DNA of 64,000 nucleotides from Triglochin maritima (taxonomy: Eukaryota > Streptophyta > Magnoliopsida > Alismatales > Juncaginaceae). Location of the stretch: contig OY821789.1 in the NCBI GenBank assembly GCA_963682175.1, positions 9,858,001 through 9,922,000 on the forward strand, in the 5' to 3' direction. The notes beneath the pieces are model-generated. The model worked only from the letters and a program-made list of their open reading frames with translations. It did not search any database and was not told the DNA's origin. The position numbers and the translations under genes are program-made. Of this stretch, positions 21,401-31,273 are shown in pieces; position 1 is the stretch's first letter, and each line of letters begins with the position of its first letter.

Positions 21401-23932
21401 TCGACCGATCCATTCGATGCTAAGTCGGTTGGGAGCTTTGACCATCAAAACGGTCGACCGCTCTTTAACTCTCGGTCGACCGACTGAGCATTTAATTAAG
21501 CGGTAGAGTGCTTGTGTTGATTCGGTCGAACTGTATTTCAGTTCCGGTCGACCGAACGAGACTTGGGCAAAATATTGAAATCCCTGTTATCGGTCGAACG
21601 ACCCCTTGGTTCGACCGGTCGGATATATATTTTATATAAAATTGTATAGCGTAGACCTTCCAAACGGTCGACCGCTAGATGACTTTTGTTCGACCGATTG
21701 GTCGGTAATTCGGTTGGCGTGGTTCGACCGGTAGATTTGTTTGTACAGTACTGTGTACTGTGTGGGGGACCGGTCGACCGGTGTGCTTGTAGCGGTCGAC
21801 CGATCTGCCGCAGGTTGGTGGATTTATCCACACGCGATCCGTCGATGTCAGGTCGACTACCGGCTCCGAGGCGACGGTTGATTACCGGCTTTGAGAGCTA
21901 CGGATTTCACCTTCGACGAAGGCGTATTATTGTTGTACTTTTTCCTCTCTTACCGAGCGGGGTGTGAGGGATGTGTACCGTAAACCTTGGGCAGTTTGCG
22001 AGGGTTTAGCGGTAGGCCGAGGATGTTCCGGCAGGGTGCGCGCTAGGCGACTCTTGGGGGAGCAGTGGCTGTCGTCTGACCCGAGTTGTGTATTCGGCGG
22101 GCTGACTCGCTCCTTGGGTGCGGCGTGTACCGGGGGTTCCTTCCTGCACTTTTTGGGGAGCAGTGGTGTCGACTGACCCTTGTGAGGCAGCGGTGGACTG
22201 ACTTGACCCTAGTGGCAGGAGTGGTTCAGTGCCGCGGAGGCGGTGAGGGCATTATTGTGGGCCCGAGGCGGATGATCATGTGCATAGCATTGCATTGTCT
22301 TTAATTCCTTTTTATATTTTTAGGAGGTTTGGTATACGGGGTTCCTGTAGGGAACTCAGGCATGTTTGTTGTTTGCATTTCAGGTAGCAAGCAGGGTTAG
22401 AGTTTGAGGTGGTGACCGAGGACGGTGCCTCCGAGATCAGATCCTGTAGTTGTCAGTCTCTTTCTTTTGAGGTGATTACATATTGTATAGCTTTTGTCGT
22501 AATCACAGTCAGTTTGTATATTTGACTTCCACGTGGATCATATTTATATTATATATGTTGATTTGTTTCCCGTGACGTGCCCAGTGTTGACCGTTGACGG
22601 TCTTTATTATTGTTTAAATTTTCCGCTATTTTCGGGTACGTTACAGTAGGAGTGTCTTTGCACAAAATTACTGTTATCAGTATAGGCTTACAAATAACTA
22701 ATAAAAGATTGAAAATGCTTTGAAGTACTATTTTTGCAGGATCAAAAAATGGCTTGATCTTGAGGTGCCATGGCCATTATAATCTGTATTTTTTTATGGG
22801 AGTTTGAGATTAGTTGTTTATTTGTCTGCCACAGATGTTCCTTATGGCCAGAAAGCTCTTGACTGGAACACAAGAATGCAAGTAGCAGCAGATGCAGCTA
22901 AGGGTCTCGAATATCTGCACAACAAAGCGAATCCTCCCGTGATATTTCGTGATCTCAAATGCTCCAACATTTTGCTTGGAGAGGACTTCCACGCGAAGTT
23001 ATCTGATTTTGGATTAGCAAAGCTCGGGCCAACTGGAGACCAATCCCATGTTTCCACTCGAGTAATGGGAACGTATGGATATTGTGCTCCCGAGTATGCA
23101 ATGACAGGCCAATTGACCCTAAAGTCAGATATCTATAGCTTTGGTGTTGTTCTCCTTGAAATTCTTACCGGTAGAAGGGCTATCGACAATGAGAAAATAC
23201 CGCAGGAGAGGAACCTGGTCACATGGGTAAGTGATATTCTCGACTTTTATTCGTATGGTGATCATAAAACCAAAACATTTTCTTGTCAAGGCTTATGTTC
23301 ATGCAATTTATTTTTGTGTTGTTTGAAAGATATCCTGATTTAGTTTTTTGTTAGCCGATCGAGTTTTCAATCACAAAAGATGTTACACAATCTAACATTG
23401 AGCTCTATTGCTTTATTAACACAAAAACTCTACATTTAGTAGCAATGAAACACAGGGAGATGCATTAATTGGCGAAGCACATTCTTCTGTGTAAAGAATT
23501 GAAGCATACGCACTACATGCAGGATTCGCATAAGCAAATTCAAGTAAAAACTTCAGTTGATAAACTGAGTTCTGAATGAAATGAACAATAAGTACCTTGA
23601 CAGTGTAGGCAAATAGGTCGACAGCTGAAGGGGTTTTCGTATGTCTTATATCGTATAAATATAAATAATAGCTTTCATATGGTTTTAACTAACATTCGAT
23701 TACCATCTCGTAGGCACGACCTTATTTTAAAGATGGAAAGCGTTTCCGACAGATAGCCGACCCCACCCTTCACGGCAACTACCCTGCAAGGGGCATGTAC
23801 CAAGCACTCGCTGTGGCCGCAATGTGCGTACAGGAGCAGCCAACCATGAGACCCCTCATTGCCGACGTGGTCACTGCACTTAATTACCTCGTCTCGACAA
23901 AAAAAGGACCCGTCAGTAGATCCATCTCTTGA
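18469..23932 (+). CDS. RLCK-VII (PBS1-like) receptor-like cytoplasmic kinase, disrupted by a 1-base deletion
   Basis: Exons: 18469-18556, 19375-19597, 20052-20241, 22835-23226 and 23714-23932. The start [10 protein letters not shown] gives Gly2 and Cys6, fitting N-myristoylation/palmitoylation and plasma-membrane attachment. Kinase motifs in order: [10 protein letters not shown], the glycine loop [18 protein letters not shown] (ATP-binding Lys), [10 protein letters not shown] (RD type), [29 protein letters not shown] and [13 protein letters not shown]. Family members relay immune and developmental receptor signals. At about 19516 one base is missing: the frame reads through AAAT, then the loop motif appears only in the +1 frame, and exon 2 is one base short of the length its flanking splice phases need. 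A run of seven A at about 23909 may mark a second 1-base change, since the next frame stays open to about 24030. It is a pseudogene, a null allele or a sequencing error. Intron 3 holds a solo LTR. Confidence 0.87.
20730..22645 (+). mobile_element. Solo Ty3/gypsy-type LTR in kinase intron 3
   Basis: The LTR starts TGTAATAACC and ends GGGTACGTTACA. An exact 5-bp target duplication GTAGG flanks it (20725-20729 and 22646-22650). The 1916-bp length, TG...CA ends and final CCGCTATTTTCGGGTACGTT resemble gypsy (Tekay/Del-like) LTRs, and the related remnant at 39875 shares that end. There is no internal region, so it is a recombination product of a full element. It lies in the sense orientation of the gene. 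Inside is a dense cluster of CGGTCGACCG palindromes. Confidence 0.9.
21167..21802. repeat. CGGTCGACCG palindrome cluster in gypsy-type LTR
   Basis: Nine exact copies of CGGTCGACCG in about 640 bp plus many near-copies (CGGTCGAACG, TTCGACCGGT, CGGTTGG). Spacing is irregular (about 20-120 bp), so this is not a simple tandem repeat. Similar clusters occur in the unrelated copia LTRs at 40.8, 43.1 and 45.5 kb. Confidence 0.95.
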
Positions 23933-25150
23933 TCTCCCTCAGTACTCCTCGACATCCAGACCGATGGAACGAAGATCACATGGATTGCAAACCAACCACG
24001 AGCATCACAACACATCTGGTAATTTGTTCTGATGATGATCACAATTGAATTTTATGAGATATACAGAGCCTCGTATCAAAGTATCGACAATGATTTAGTA
24101 CCCATGAATCGAGGTTCGCGATACGTATGATTTTTTCCAACTTATAATCTGTGAAGGTTGTGCTATTGTTGGTAACTGTTAGTTACAAAATGTGTTCGGG
24201 GTTTGATAAAGAAGTTTGTATTTATTTATTTTTGTAAAGAAGTTTGTGCTATTTTTGTAAATCTATGGATTGTGAATGAAAATATAAATTTAAAAAAAAT
24301 CTCCAAATTCTGTATTAAATATCACATTTCCTTTTGTTGTTGTGTACTCTCATCAAAGTTTTTGAAAGCATGTACTCAATCAACATTGTGTTGATTGTTG
24401 GTGTTGCCAGGGTTGATGTGAGAAATTAGTATTATTGTAGAGTATAAAATCTAAGGATCTGTTCCTCAACCCATTCTTAAATAGGATTCTTGTGGGATTC
24501 AGATTCCAAGTAAAAAGGTAGGAATCACGCACGGGAGAAACAAAATTTGTTAGATAAATTAGATTCCTATCTTTGACTATTAATGATAAATGACAATTAT
24601 GCCCTTGATATTACTTTATATCATTGAATCATTATAAATACTAAATACTATATAAAAATACAAGGTAATATGATACAAATGACAATATATATAAAAAAGA
24701 AAATACTCAAGTATAGTATTAGAACAAATCTTTATTAGGACAAAATTCACATGAGTATTAAAATATCCAACATATTTTTTTCAATTAAGCCATAAAAAAC
24801 TTAAATATCTTGGGGTTATATAATAATAATTTCACAATGTGAGAGGGTGTATGGTAAATGTAACTCAAAATTTGGATTCATGCAGGAACTACAAAAGATC
24901 AGCTTCTCCATTTTATACAATATCGTTGTTAGGATACCTAGAAATACCTAGTCAAACGCTACGCAAACATTGATATGCACTTAAAATTGAATATCTTTTT
25001 ACATTTGATGACGTGAGAATGAGTCGATATGTATTCTAATTGGTCAAAAAACTAAGCGAGTGGGAATGAGATGTGAGTTTGATTGCAATCCGATAAAGAA
25101 CTGTAATTGGTGAAATGTGGTTGAACCATCTATTTTCAGTAACGACAATA
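23933..25150. other. Intergenic between kinase and PP2C genes
   Basis: AT-rich sequence without a recognised gene; short frames only. 23933-24170 is probably the kinase 3' UTR. Confidence 0.5.
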
Positions 25151-25163
25151 AAAAAAGAATTTT

Positions 25164-25466
25164 TTCGAATTAATATTATTTTTAAAAAAATATTAAAATA
25201 AATTTCACTCAAACATATTTTTCATACTAAATCTCTTGCCGTCACGAGACGACAACATATCTAATAGGAGTGTGCATCCAGTCCGGATCGGACCGGATTG
25301 GAAATTTCTCCGAAGACCGGTCCGATCCAGGACCTTTTTGTATTAAAAATTAAATAAATCCAGACCGGTCGGTTCGGATCGGACGTGCCCAGGGTCTAAT
25401 ACGAAAAATATGTTTGGAAAATGTTTCTTTAAAGAAAAAAAAATTAAAAAATAATATTAATTCGAA
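25164..25466. repeat. Palindromic arms with a 127-bp hAT MITE at the apex
   Basis: The left arm (from 25164, TTCGAATTAATATTATTTTT) pairs with the right arm ending at 25466; both continue to AAACATATTTTTC and its inverse. Between them, 25267-25393 is a small element with inverted GGAGTGTGCATCC / GGACGTGCCCAGG ends full of CCGGTCCGGA words. It is flanked by ATCTAATA (25259-25266) and GTCTAATA (25394-25401), a 7/8 match to an hAT-type 8-bp duplication. Confidence 0.72.
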
Positions 25467-25894
25467 GAAAAAAATCCACCAAGAAAAAGGTCAAACAAAT
25501 TAAGCAAGCAGAGTTGGAAGAAAAAGTTTGAACTCCCAACGACCCCCTCCGAATCCCTCGTATTCGTGAGGACCAGAAAGAAGGACGCGAGAGAGACATG
25601 AGGGGAGAGAGACGCATGATTCGTGGGGGAGGTTTGTTTGGTGTTAGTTTGGTTGGTGGTTTGTTCGTTAGTTGTCTTCCATCAGTCAAACGCCAAATCT
25701 CATTCTCCCGTTGCCTTTGACCAATCCCGACCCCTCACCACTACCGTCAAATTCCCATAAAGATACATACCCAATCTCTTCGGTGGCAAAATTAACCACC
25801 TCTCCTTTTCCGTCATCTTTTTGGGTCTCTTTTCTTTTGGTTTGTGTTCGGGAAATGGGGGTTTTCGTAGCGAATCGTGGGTAGGAGTTAGTAA

Positions 25895-26312
25895 GGTGGG
25901 ATTTTGACTATTACCCATTTCAGAGAGCCTCCGAATCTATAGAGATTCGTGGTCTTTTGGGGTTTCCAATTGGTTGCAGGCTGTTTTTGTTGTCTAGGGT
26001 TTGGGAGAAATTGTGGTTGGGGTTTGAAAGGCAGGATTTTGACGATTACCCATTTGAGAGGGCCTCCACATCTGCTAGGATTCGTATTTTTTGGATTCTT
26101 TAAGAAGGTTCTAAGTTGGTTTTTTGAAGGTTTTGAGGGGAAGCGTGGTAGAGATTGGGAGATTGCAATTTGAAGGATTTCAACTTGAAAAGTTGTTTGT
26201 TATGGAAGGAATGATGAATGATTATTAGGGTTTAGGAAGGTGGGGTTTTTAAATATTTTCTTTTCATATCACCTTGAGATCTGTACAGATTCATGGTTTC
26301 TGGGTCATTCGA
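25895..26312 (+). repeat. Three diverged direct repeats in PP2C 5' leader region
   Basis: Segments at about 25895-25966, 26031-26100 and 26237-26312 share the order GGNNGGATTTTGACNATTAC, CATATC/CATTT, then an AGATTCGTGGT-like end about 50 bp on. The first two are clearly alike, the third weaker. They precede the PP2C start codon at 26477. Confidence 0.6.
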
Positions 26313-26476
26313 GAGAATACTTGCTCCCGGCAACAATAGGGTGACTTGGTTACAGAAGGGGAAGGAACTGGAAAAAATTAAGGTCTTGGTTTTGGTCGTT
26401 GCTGTTGCGGGTGTGTTGGTGGACCCTTCGATCTCTGCTGGGTGATTTGAATGAGATTTGAGCCAGGTCGAAACTA

Positions 26477-26962
26477 ATGGTTATGTCTTCTGGGTTGATG
26501 AAGATTGTTACCCCTTGTTGGAAACCCTCTTCTGGTGGAAGGGAAGGGGGTTCCTCTGCGGCATTGTCCCGGAAAGGGGCAAATGTCGGAGCGGGACGTG
26601 CCGATGGATTGCTGTGGTATAAGGACTTGGGTCAGCATGTGAGTGGTGAATTCTCCATGTCAGTGGTTCAGGCTAATAGCTCGCTGGAGGACCATTCCCA
26701 GGTCGAGGCTGGATCATTGAGTTTAAGCGATGCTGGTCCATGTGGAACATTTATTGGAGTTTACGATGGACATGGCGGACCAGAGGCGGCACGATATGTA
26801 GCGGATCATCTATTTGGAAATCTCAGAAGTAGGTTCTCTCATTTCCTTTGAACATTTATGTATTTTATTGGGAAATTAACCTCTCAAATGAAGCTTACAG
26901 TGCAATCTGAAATAATGGTTCAAGTAAATGGTAGCTAACTATGTCCTTTTTGTTGCTGTTAA

Positions 26963-27000
<38 letters not shown>

Positions 27001-29517
27001 TTTTCGACTTTTGAAGTCTTTGAAAGAGCTAATGTTTTATTCCATTTCATGCTATCGAAATGCACGACGAACTAAATGACATAGCTTTTGCCAGGGACTA
27101 CTCCACCTTGTGTGGTGAGGGTCAATTGACCCCCCTTGGATTTCGAGAAATTGCCTAGTTGATATAGGTGATTTTGGCTTTCGATCCCCTTGGATTTTTG
27201 AACTTGGCTTGGTCTATGGATTTTGACCCCAAAATTGTTAGTTTCTTTGAATTTCGACCCCCTTGGATTTTAACTTTGGTTTTCGATCCCTTGAAAAAAA
27301 ATTCTTAATAATAATTAGAAACGTAAATGAAAGTTTAACCTAATGGATTATCCTTAAAATTCAGACTCCTTTGACCTAAATTTCTGACATTGTCCTACTT
27401 ATTGCTCTTGATATTATCTTTTAGGAAGGTTTGTGGTTTTTTTTTTACATTTTTTTATTGAAGAAACGCCTTCAACACCATAATTAAATCACCAACCCAA
27501 TCATTATGAACTGTACCTCATGATCTATAAATTTGCAAGAGATAAATAGACTTGTTGTACTGATATGAGGAAAATGGCCGAAGGGTTGTAGCATTATGTC
27601 TTGGGCAACATTTTATTTTACATAGAACCTGCACTATGTATGATTTGTAATGACACCATATATTTATTTGGATGATTTCCTGCATTCAATTATAATACTA
27701 TAGGTCCGTGCTTTTCCAACCTTAATTGAACTTACTTGAGATATTTATTTTGTAACGTATTATATTGCATGTGCAGAAATTGCATCAGAGCAGAATGGTA
27801 TCTCCGCTGATGTTATACGTAAAGCCTACTCTGCAACTGAGGAGGGATTTCTCTCCCTTGTTAAAAAATATTGGCTAAATAAACCTCAAATCGCTTCAGT
27901 TGGGTCGTGTTGTTTGGTTGGGGTTATCAGTGATGGAATTCTTTACGTTGCAAATGCGGGAGACTCACGTGCAGTTATAGGAACATCGTCAGGTGCACGA
28001 CAAGTTACAGCTCAACAACTATCAAAAGAACACAATGCTTCTCTAGAGTCCGTGAGGAAGGAACTATATTTGCTGCATCCAGAAGATCCACATATTGTGG
28101 TGTTAAAACATAATGTTTGGCGTGTGAAAGGTCTAATCCAGGTGAATTTTTATGTTAACAAATCTGTTACATGACACTGCAAAATATTGCAAGCACTTCA
28201 GGCTTGTTGCCATTTAAACATAATGGTCAATTTTTTTCCATCTCAGCTTGATTTGTTTGCTGTTAAATAATTCAATTGCGTCATGAGATGGTTTTTGAGT
28301 TGCACATGTAAATTGATTGTAATGGATGAAGAGAAGTTTTATCATTACTTGATTTTACTTATAAGCCTTTGAGCTTTAAATGTGTAGAATTTGAATGGTT
28401 TTACGGGGTATTTTTCCTTCTAGATTTCCAGATCCATTGGTGACGCGTATTTGAAAAATCCAGAGTTCAACAAAGCCCCTCTACTTCCCAAGTTCCGCCT
28501 GCCTGAGCGCTTCCATGGGCAAATCCTTAGTTCCGAACCCTCGATAACTACACACAAGCTCTGCCCAGAAGACCAGTTCTTGATATTTGCTTCCGATGGT
28601 TTATGGGAGCTTCTCAGCAACCAAGAGGCTGTTGATATTGTGTCTAATTGCCCTCGCAATGTAAGTCTGTTTTTCCATTCTTCGATTATGCCATCAGAAA
28701 CATTTTTGCCAGCTGTTCAATATACAATCCACTGATGCAAATATTGAAAATATTTAAATAAAGAATGGAGTTCCTTCCTTTTAATCGGAATGATTAATCT
28801 ATTTGATCATCGTAGAAGCCTTTGTTCTACATCTGTGGAATTAGACATGTAAAATAGCCTGCAGCCGACCATTGTTGCACAAAGATAAAAATGTCATGCT
28901 TCTCTTAGAATTTAGATTGTTCTTCCCGATTAAAAAAATGTTCTTGGAGTTACACCAAATGACAGTATGGTATCATCTTAGTCGTTATTAAAGGATAATG
29001 ATGCATATCAGTGTAACACTAGGTTCTTATAATGGTATGTGAAATAATTTTTGCCTTCCCTTTCTTCCACTTGATTATCTTTTATCGAGTGTTTTCTCAA
29101 AAAAGAATGTTTTGGGTTTTAGTTTGAAAATGTTGATGGCAAGAGCTACTCTTTTTAGGCAGCCTCTTGATCATTTATTCATGGATCTTTGTTCTAAACT
29201 CCGATTATGATGTTGGGGAAATATTTTTGTTCTATATCCTCTAGAACCATAGTTTGATGCATAGAGATGATCTCATATTTTTATAGGGAATAGCGAAGAA
29301 ACTGGTAAAAACCGCAATGCAGGAGGCAGCAAAGAAAAGGGAAATGAGGTATACCGACCTCCAAAAGATTGATTGTGGGGTGCGGAGGCATTTCCATGAC
29401 GATATCACTGTTATCGTTTTATTTTTCGATTCCAACCTCATAAGCAAGAGCTCCTACAACGGACCCAATGTTTCAGTCAGAGGCAATGGTGTCCCCATGC
29501 AACCAGATAAATTCTGA
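26477..29517 (+). CDS. Protein phosphatase 2C (PP2C), clade D-like
   Basis: Exons 26477-26828, 27777-28141, 28424-28660 and 29287-29517 join in phases 1, 0, 0 and give 394 residues without interruption. PP2C signature motifs in order: [17 protein letters not shown] (metal-binding Asp, about residue 95), [20 protein letters not shown] then [41 protein letters not shown] and [12 protein letters not shown]. The short N-terminus, [16 protein letters not shown] segment and C-terminal [18 protein letters not shown] match the plant PP2C.D group, which dephosphorylates plasma-membrane H+-ATPases in auxin-regulated growth; placing it there is inference from pattern. MVMSSG has a second ATG two codons in, and either could be used. 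The gene appears functional. Intron 1 holds a C32 tract and a dispersed repeat copy. Confidence 0.93.
26964..26995 (+). repeat. Poly-C tract (32 C) in PP2C intron 1
   Basis: An uninterrupted run of 32 cytosines about 135 bp into intron 1. The complementary G run can form G-quadruplexes and the C run i-motifs. The true length is uncertain because such runs are error-prone in sequencing. Confidence 0.95.
27452..27735 (+). repeat. Dispersed repeat, copy 1 (PP2C intron 1)
   Basis: About 280 bp matching 30923-31208 in direct orientation with scattered differences; both start TTATTGAAGAAACGCCTTCA and end near CTTTTCCAACC. No terminal repeats or protein are recognised. Confidence 0.88.
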
Positions 29518-30304
29518 GTTGCTGCCGACAATTTCTATTGGAAATTGGCGTTGCAACAAGCAGTTCCCTGTATAAAAGAAATAATGAAGATTTTGTATCT
29601 GCACACCGTGGTAGAAGATTTTGTGAACACCCAATGGAGATGGTAAAGTCGTTCCATTATCTCCCTAACCATTTTTATTCCTCTTTTATTGTGTCCAAAA
29701 CATGGAGATGAGTCACGGAAATTAATGCAAGCTTTGATTTTCTCTAGTCTTATTCATGATAAAATTTGTTTTTTCTATTGATGGATCAAAATCTCAAATA
29801 AAACTGTTATTCCATTATATCTGCCTTTGTGTTTTCGATTGTGGGGGTTTTGTGTATGTTTCAAGTCTAGATAAAGGATTGATTACGTTAGGTACCTTCA
29901 TAGATATTTTTTCTTAGATGATTGAGTCAATTGGAATTAGGCTCTCCGTTATCATTGGGAAAATAATAATCATCTGCTACCACAGATGGGAGATTCGTTA
30001 GAGACCAATGCAAATACATTAGTATGGCTTCCAAGTGTAATTGCCGTCATTCTCCTCGTGTTGAAGACCATCATCATGTGTTTCTTTGCTAGTGATGCTG
30101 TTAGATTAGGGTGGAATTGGCTTCATTGGCAGTTTAATACTAGCAAAGTGAACAACAAGCAGCAGTTATTGCATTTGCTCAAGGTTCCCGGGATGGATGC
30201 ACACTTTAAACAAATATTTCCAAAACAAACAAACAAATATATCCAAAATTTCCAGTGAATACTGACATAGGAAAAACATGAAACATAAAAATGTGACTGC
30301 TCAC
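29518..30304. other. PP2C 3' flank, nothing recognised
   Basis: Probable PP2C 3' UTR to about 29790, then non-coding DNA. A 90-codon frame at 29986-30258 starts with ATG and has a hydrophobic stretch, but I recognise no family. Confidence 0.4.
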
Positions 30305-30463
30305 CTGCTGGACATGAAGCTCTTCTAAGTTAGAGCATCGATGGAGCAAACAATAAAGAAAAGAGTTTGTTGAAACCTTAGTTATATCCATCTTCATTGT
30401 CAGGTTTTTAAGATTATGCAACATGATGTTCTTAGCCAATCTGTCTAGCGTTCGCTCAAGAAC
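30305..30463 (-). pseudogene. Orphan duplicated LRR exon of F-box/FBD gene
   Basis: A 53-codon open stretch bounded by a good acceptor (TTTGTAG at its 5' side) and donor (GTGAGCAG). It encodes AKNIMLHNLKNLTMKMDITK then CSNLEELHV. It is the counterpart of exon 3 of the F-box gene (35362-35517), with about two-thirds or more of the residues shared. It lies downstream of that gene's FBD exon, with no other F-box exon near, so it is best read as a leftover of a tandem copy. Use as an alternative terminal exon cannot be excluded. Confidence 0.7.
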
Positions 30464-30922
30464 CTACAAAGAATATAACAATCACAATAATGATAAAAAT
30501 GAATTTTAATACAGACATCTCTTGTGGGGTCATTAATAATGTTTTCAATCAGGAATCTAAAGCAAATATGTCGAGGATAGCTCAATGACAAAAAGAAAAA
30601 GAAAAATCAGGACATTCTCGTAAGTTAAAAGATGGAAAATATTATCTCATTGACGACGGAACGAACCGACAATTTGTAGAGTGTAGAATTTTCTTTTGGC
30701 AAAAAAAAAAGAGGCGAGGGTGAGTGACATTTTGCATGTGTGACTTCATTCAACACTAAGGCCGTCTTTATTGAAAATTCCACAAAATATATAGAAATTT
30801 CAAATTACACGTCCAAAATTATTCTTAGTTACCCAAACAGGACCTAAATTGATGACAAAATATACTTAAGTAAAACGTTATCAAACAAATGAAAAAAATC
30901 CAAGGGCAGAGTGATGGAATTA

Positions 30923-31208
30923 TTTTTATTGAAGAAACGCCTTCAACACCATAATTAAATCACCAACCCAATCATTATAAACTGTACCTCATGATCGATA
31001 AAATTGCAAGATATATATGGACTTGTTGAACTGATATGAGGAAAATGGTTGAAGGGTTGTAGGATTATGTCTCGGACAACTTTTTTCTTTTCCATAGAAC
31101 CTGCTCTATGTATGAATTGTAACGCCGCCATATATTTATTTGGATGATTTCCCTGCATAAAATTATAATACTACGTGTCTATGCTTTTCCAACCTAATTA
31201 ATTGAACA
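30923..31208 (+). repeat. Dispersed repeat, copy 2
   Basis: Direct copy of 27452-27735, located between the orphan LRR exon and the FBD exon. The pair is about 3.4 kb apart. Confidence 0.88.
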
Positions 31209-31273
31209 CTTACAAGTATTCATTTCAATAAATACAAGAGGCGTCACATGTAATATCCAAATTCAAACATCAA

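Noticed and set aside
21686..22304. Several 70-90 codon frames in GC-rich DNA
   Set aside because: They lie in the solo LTR and carry no recognisable domain.
29986..30258. 90-codon frame with hydrophobic segment
   Set aside because: No family recognised, no splice or conservation evidence; kept only as a note.
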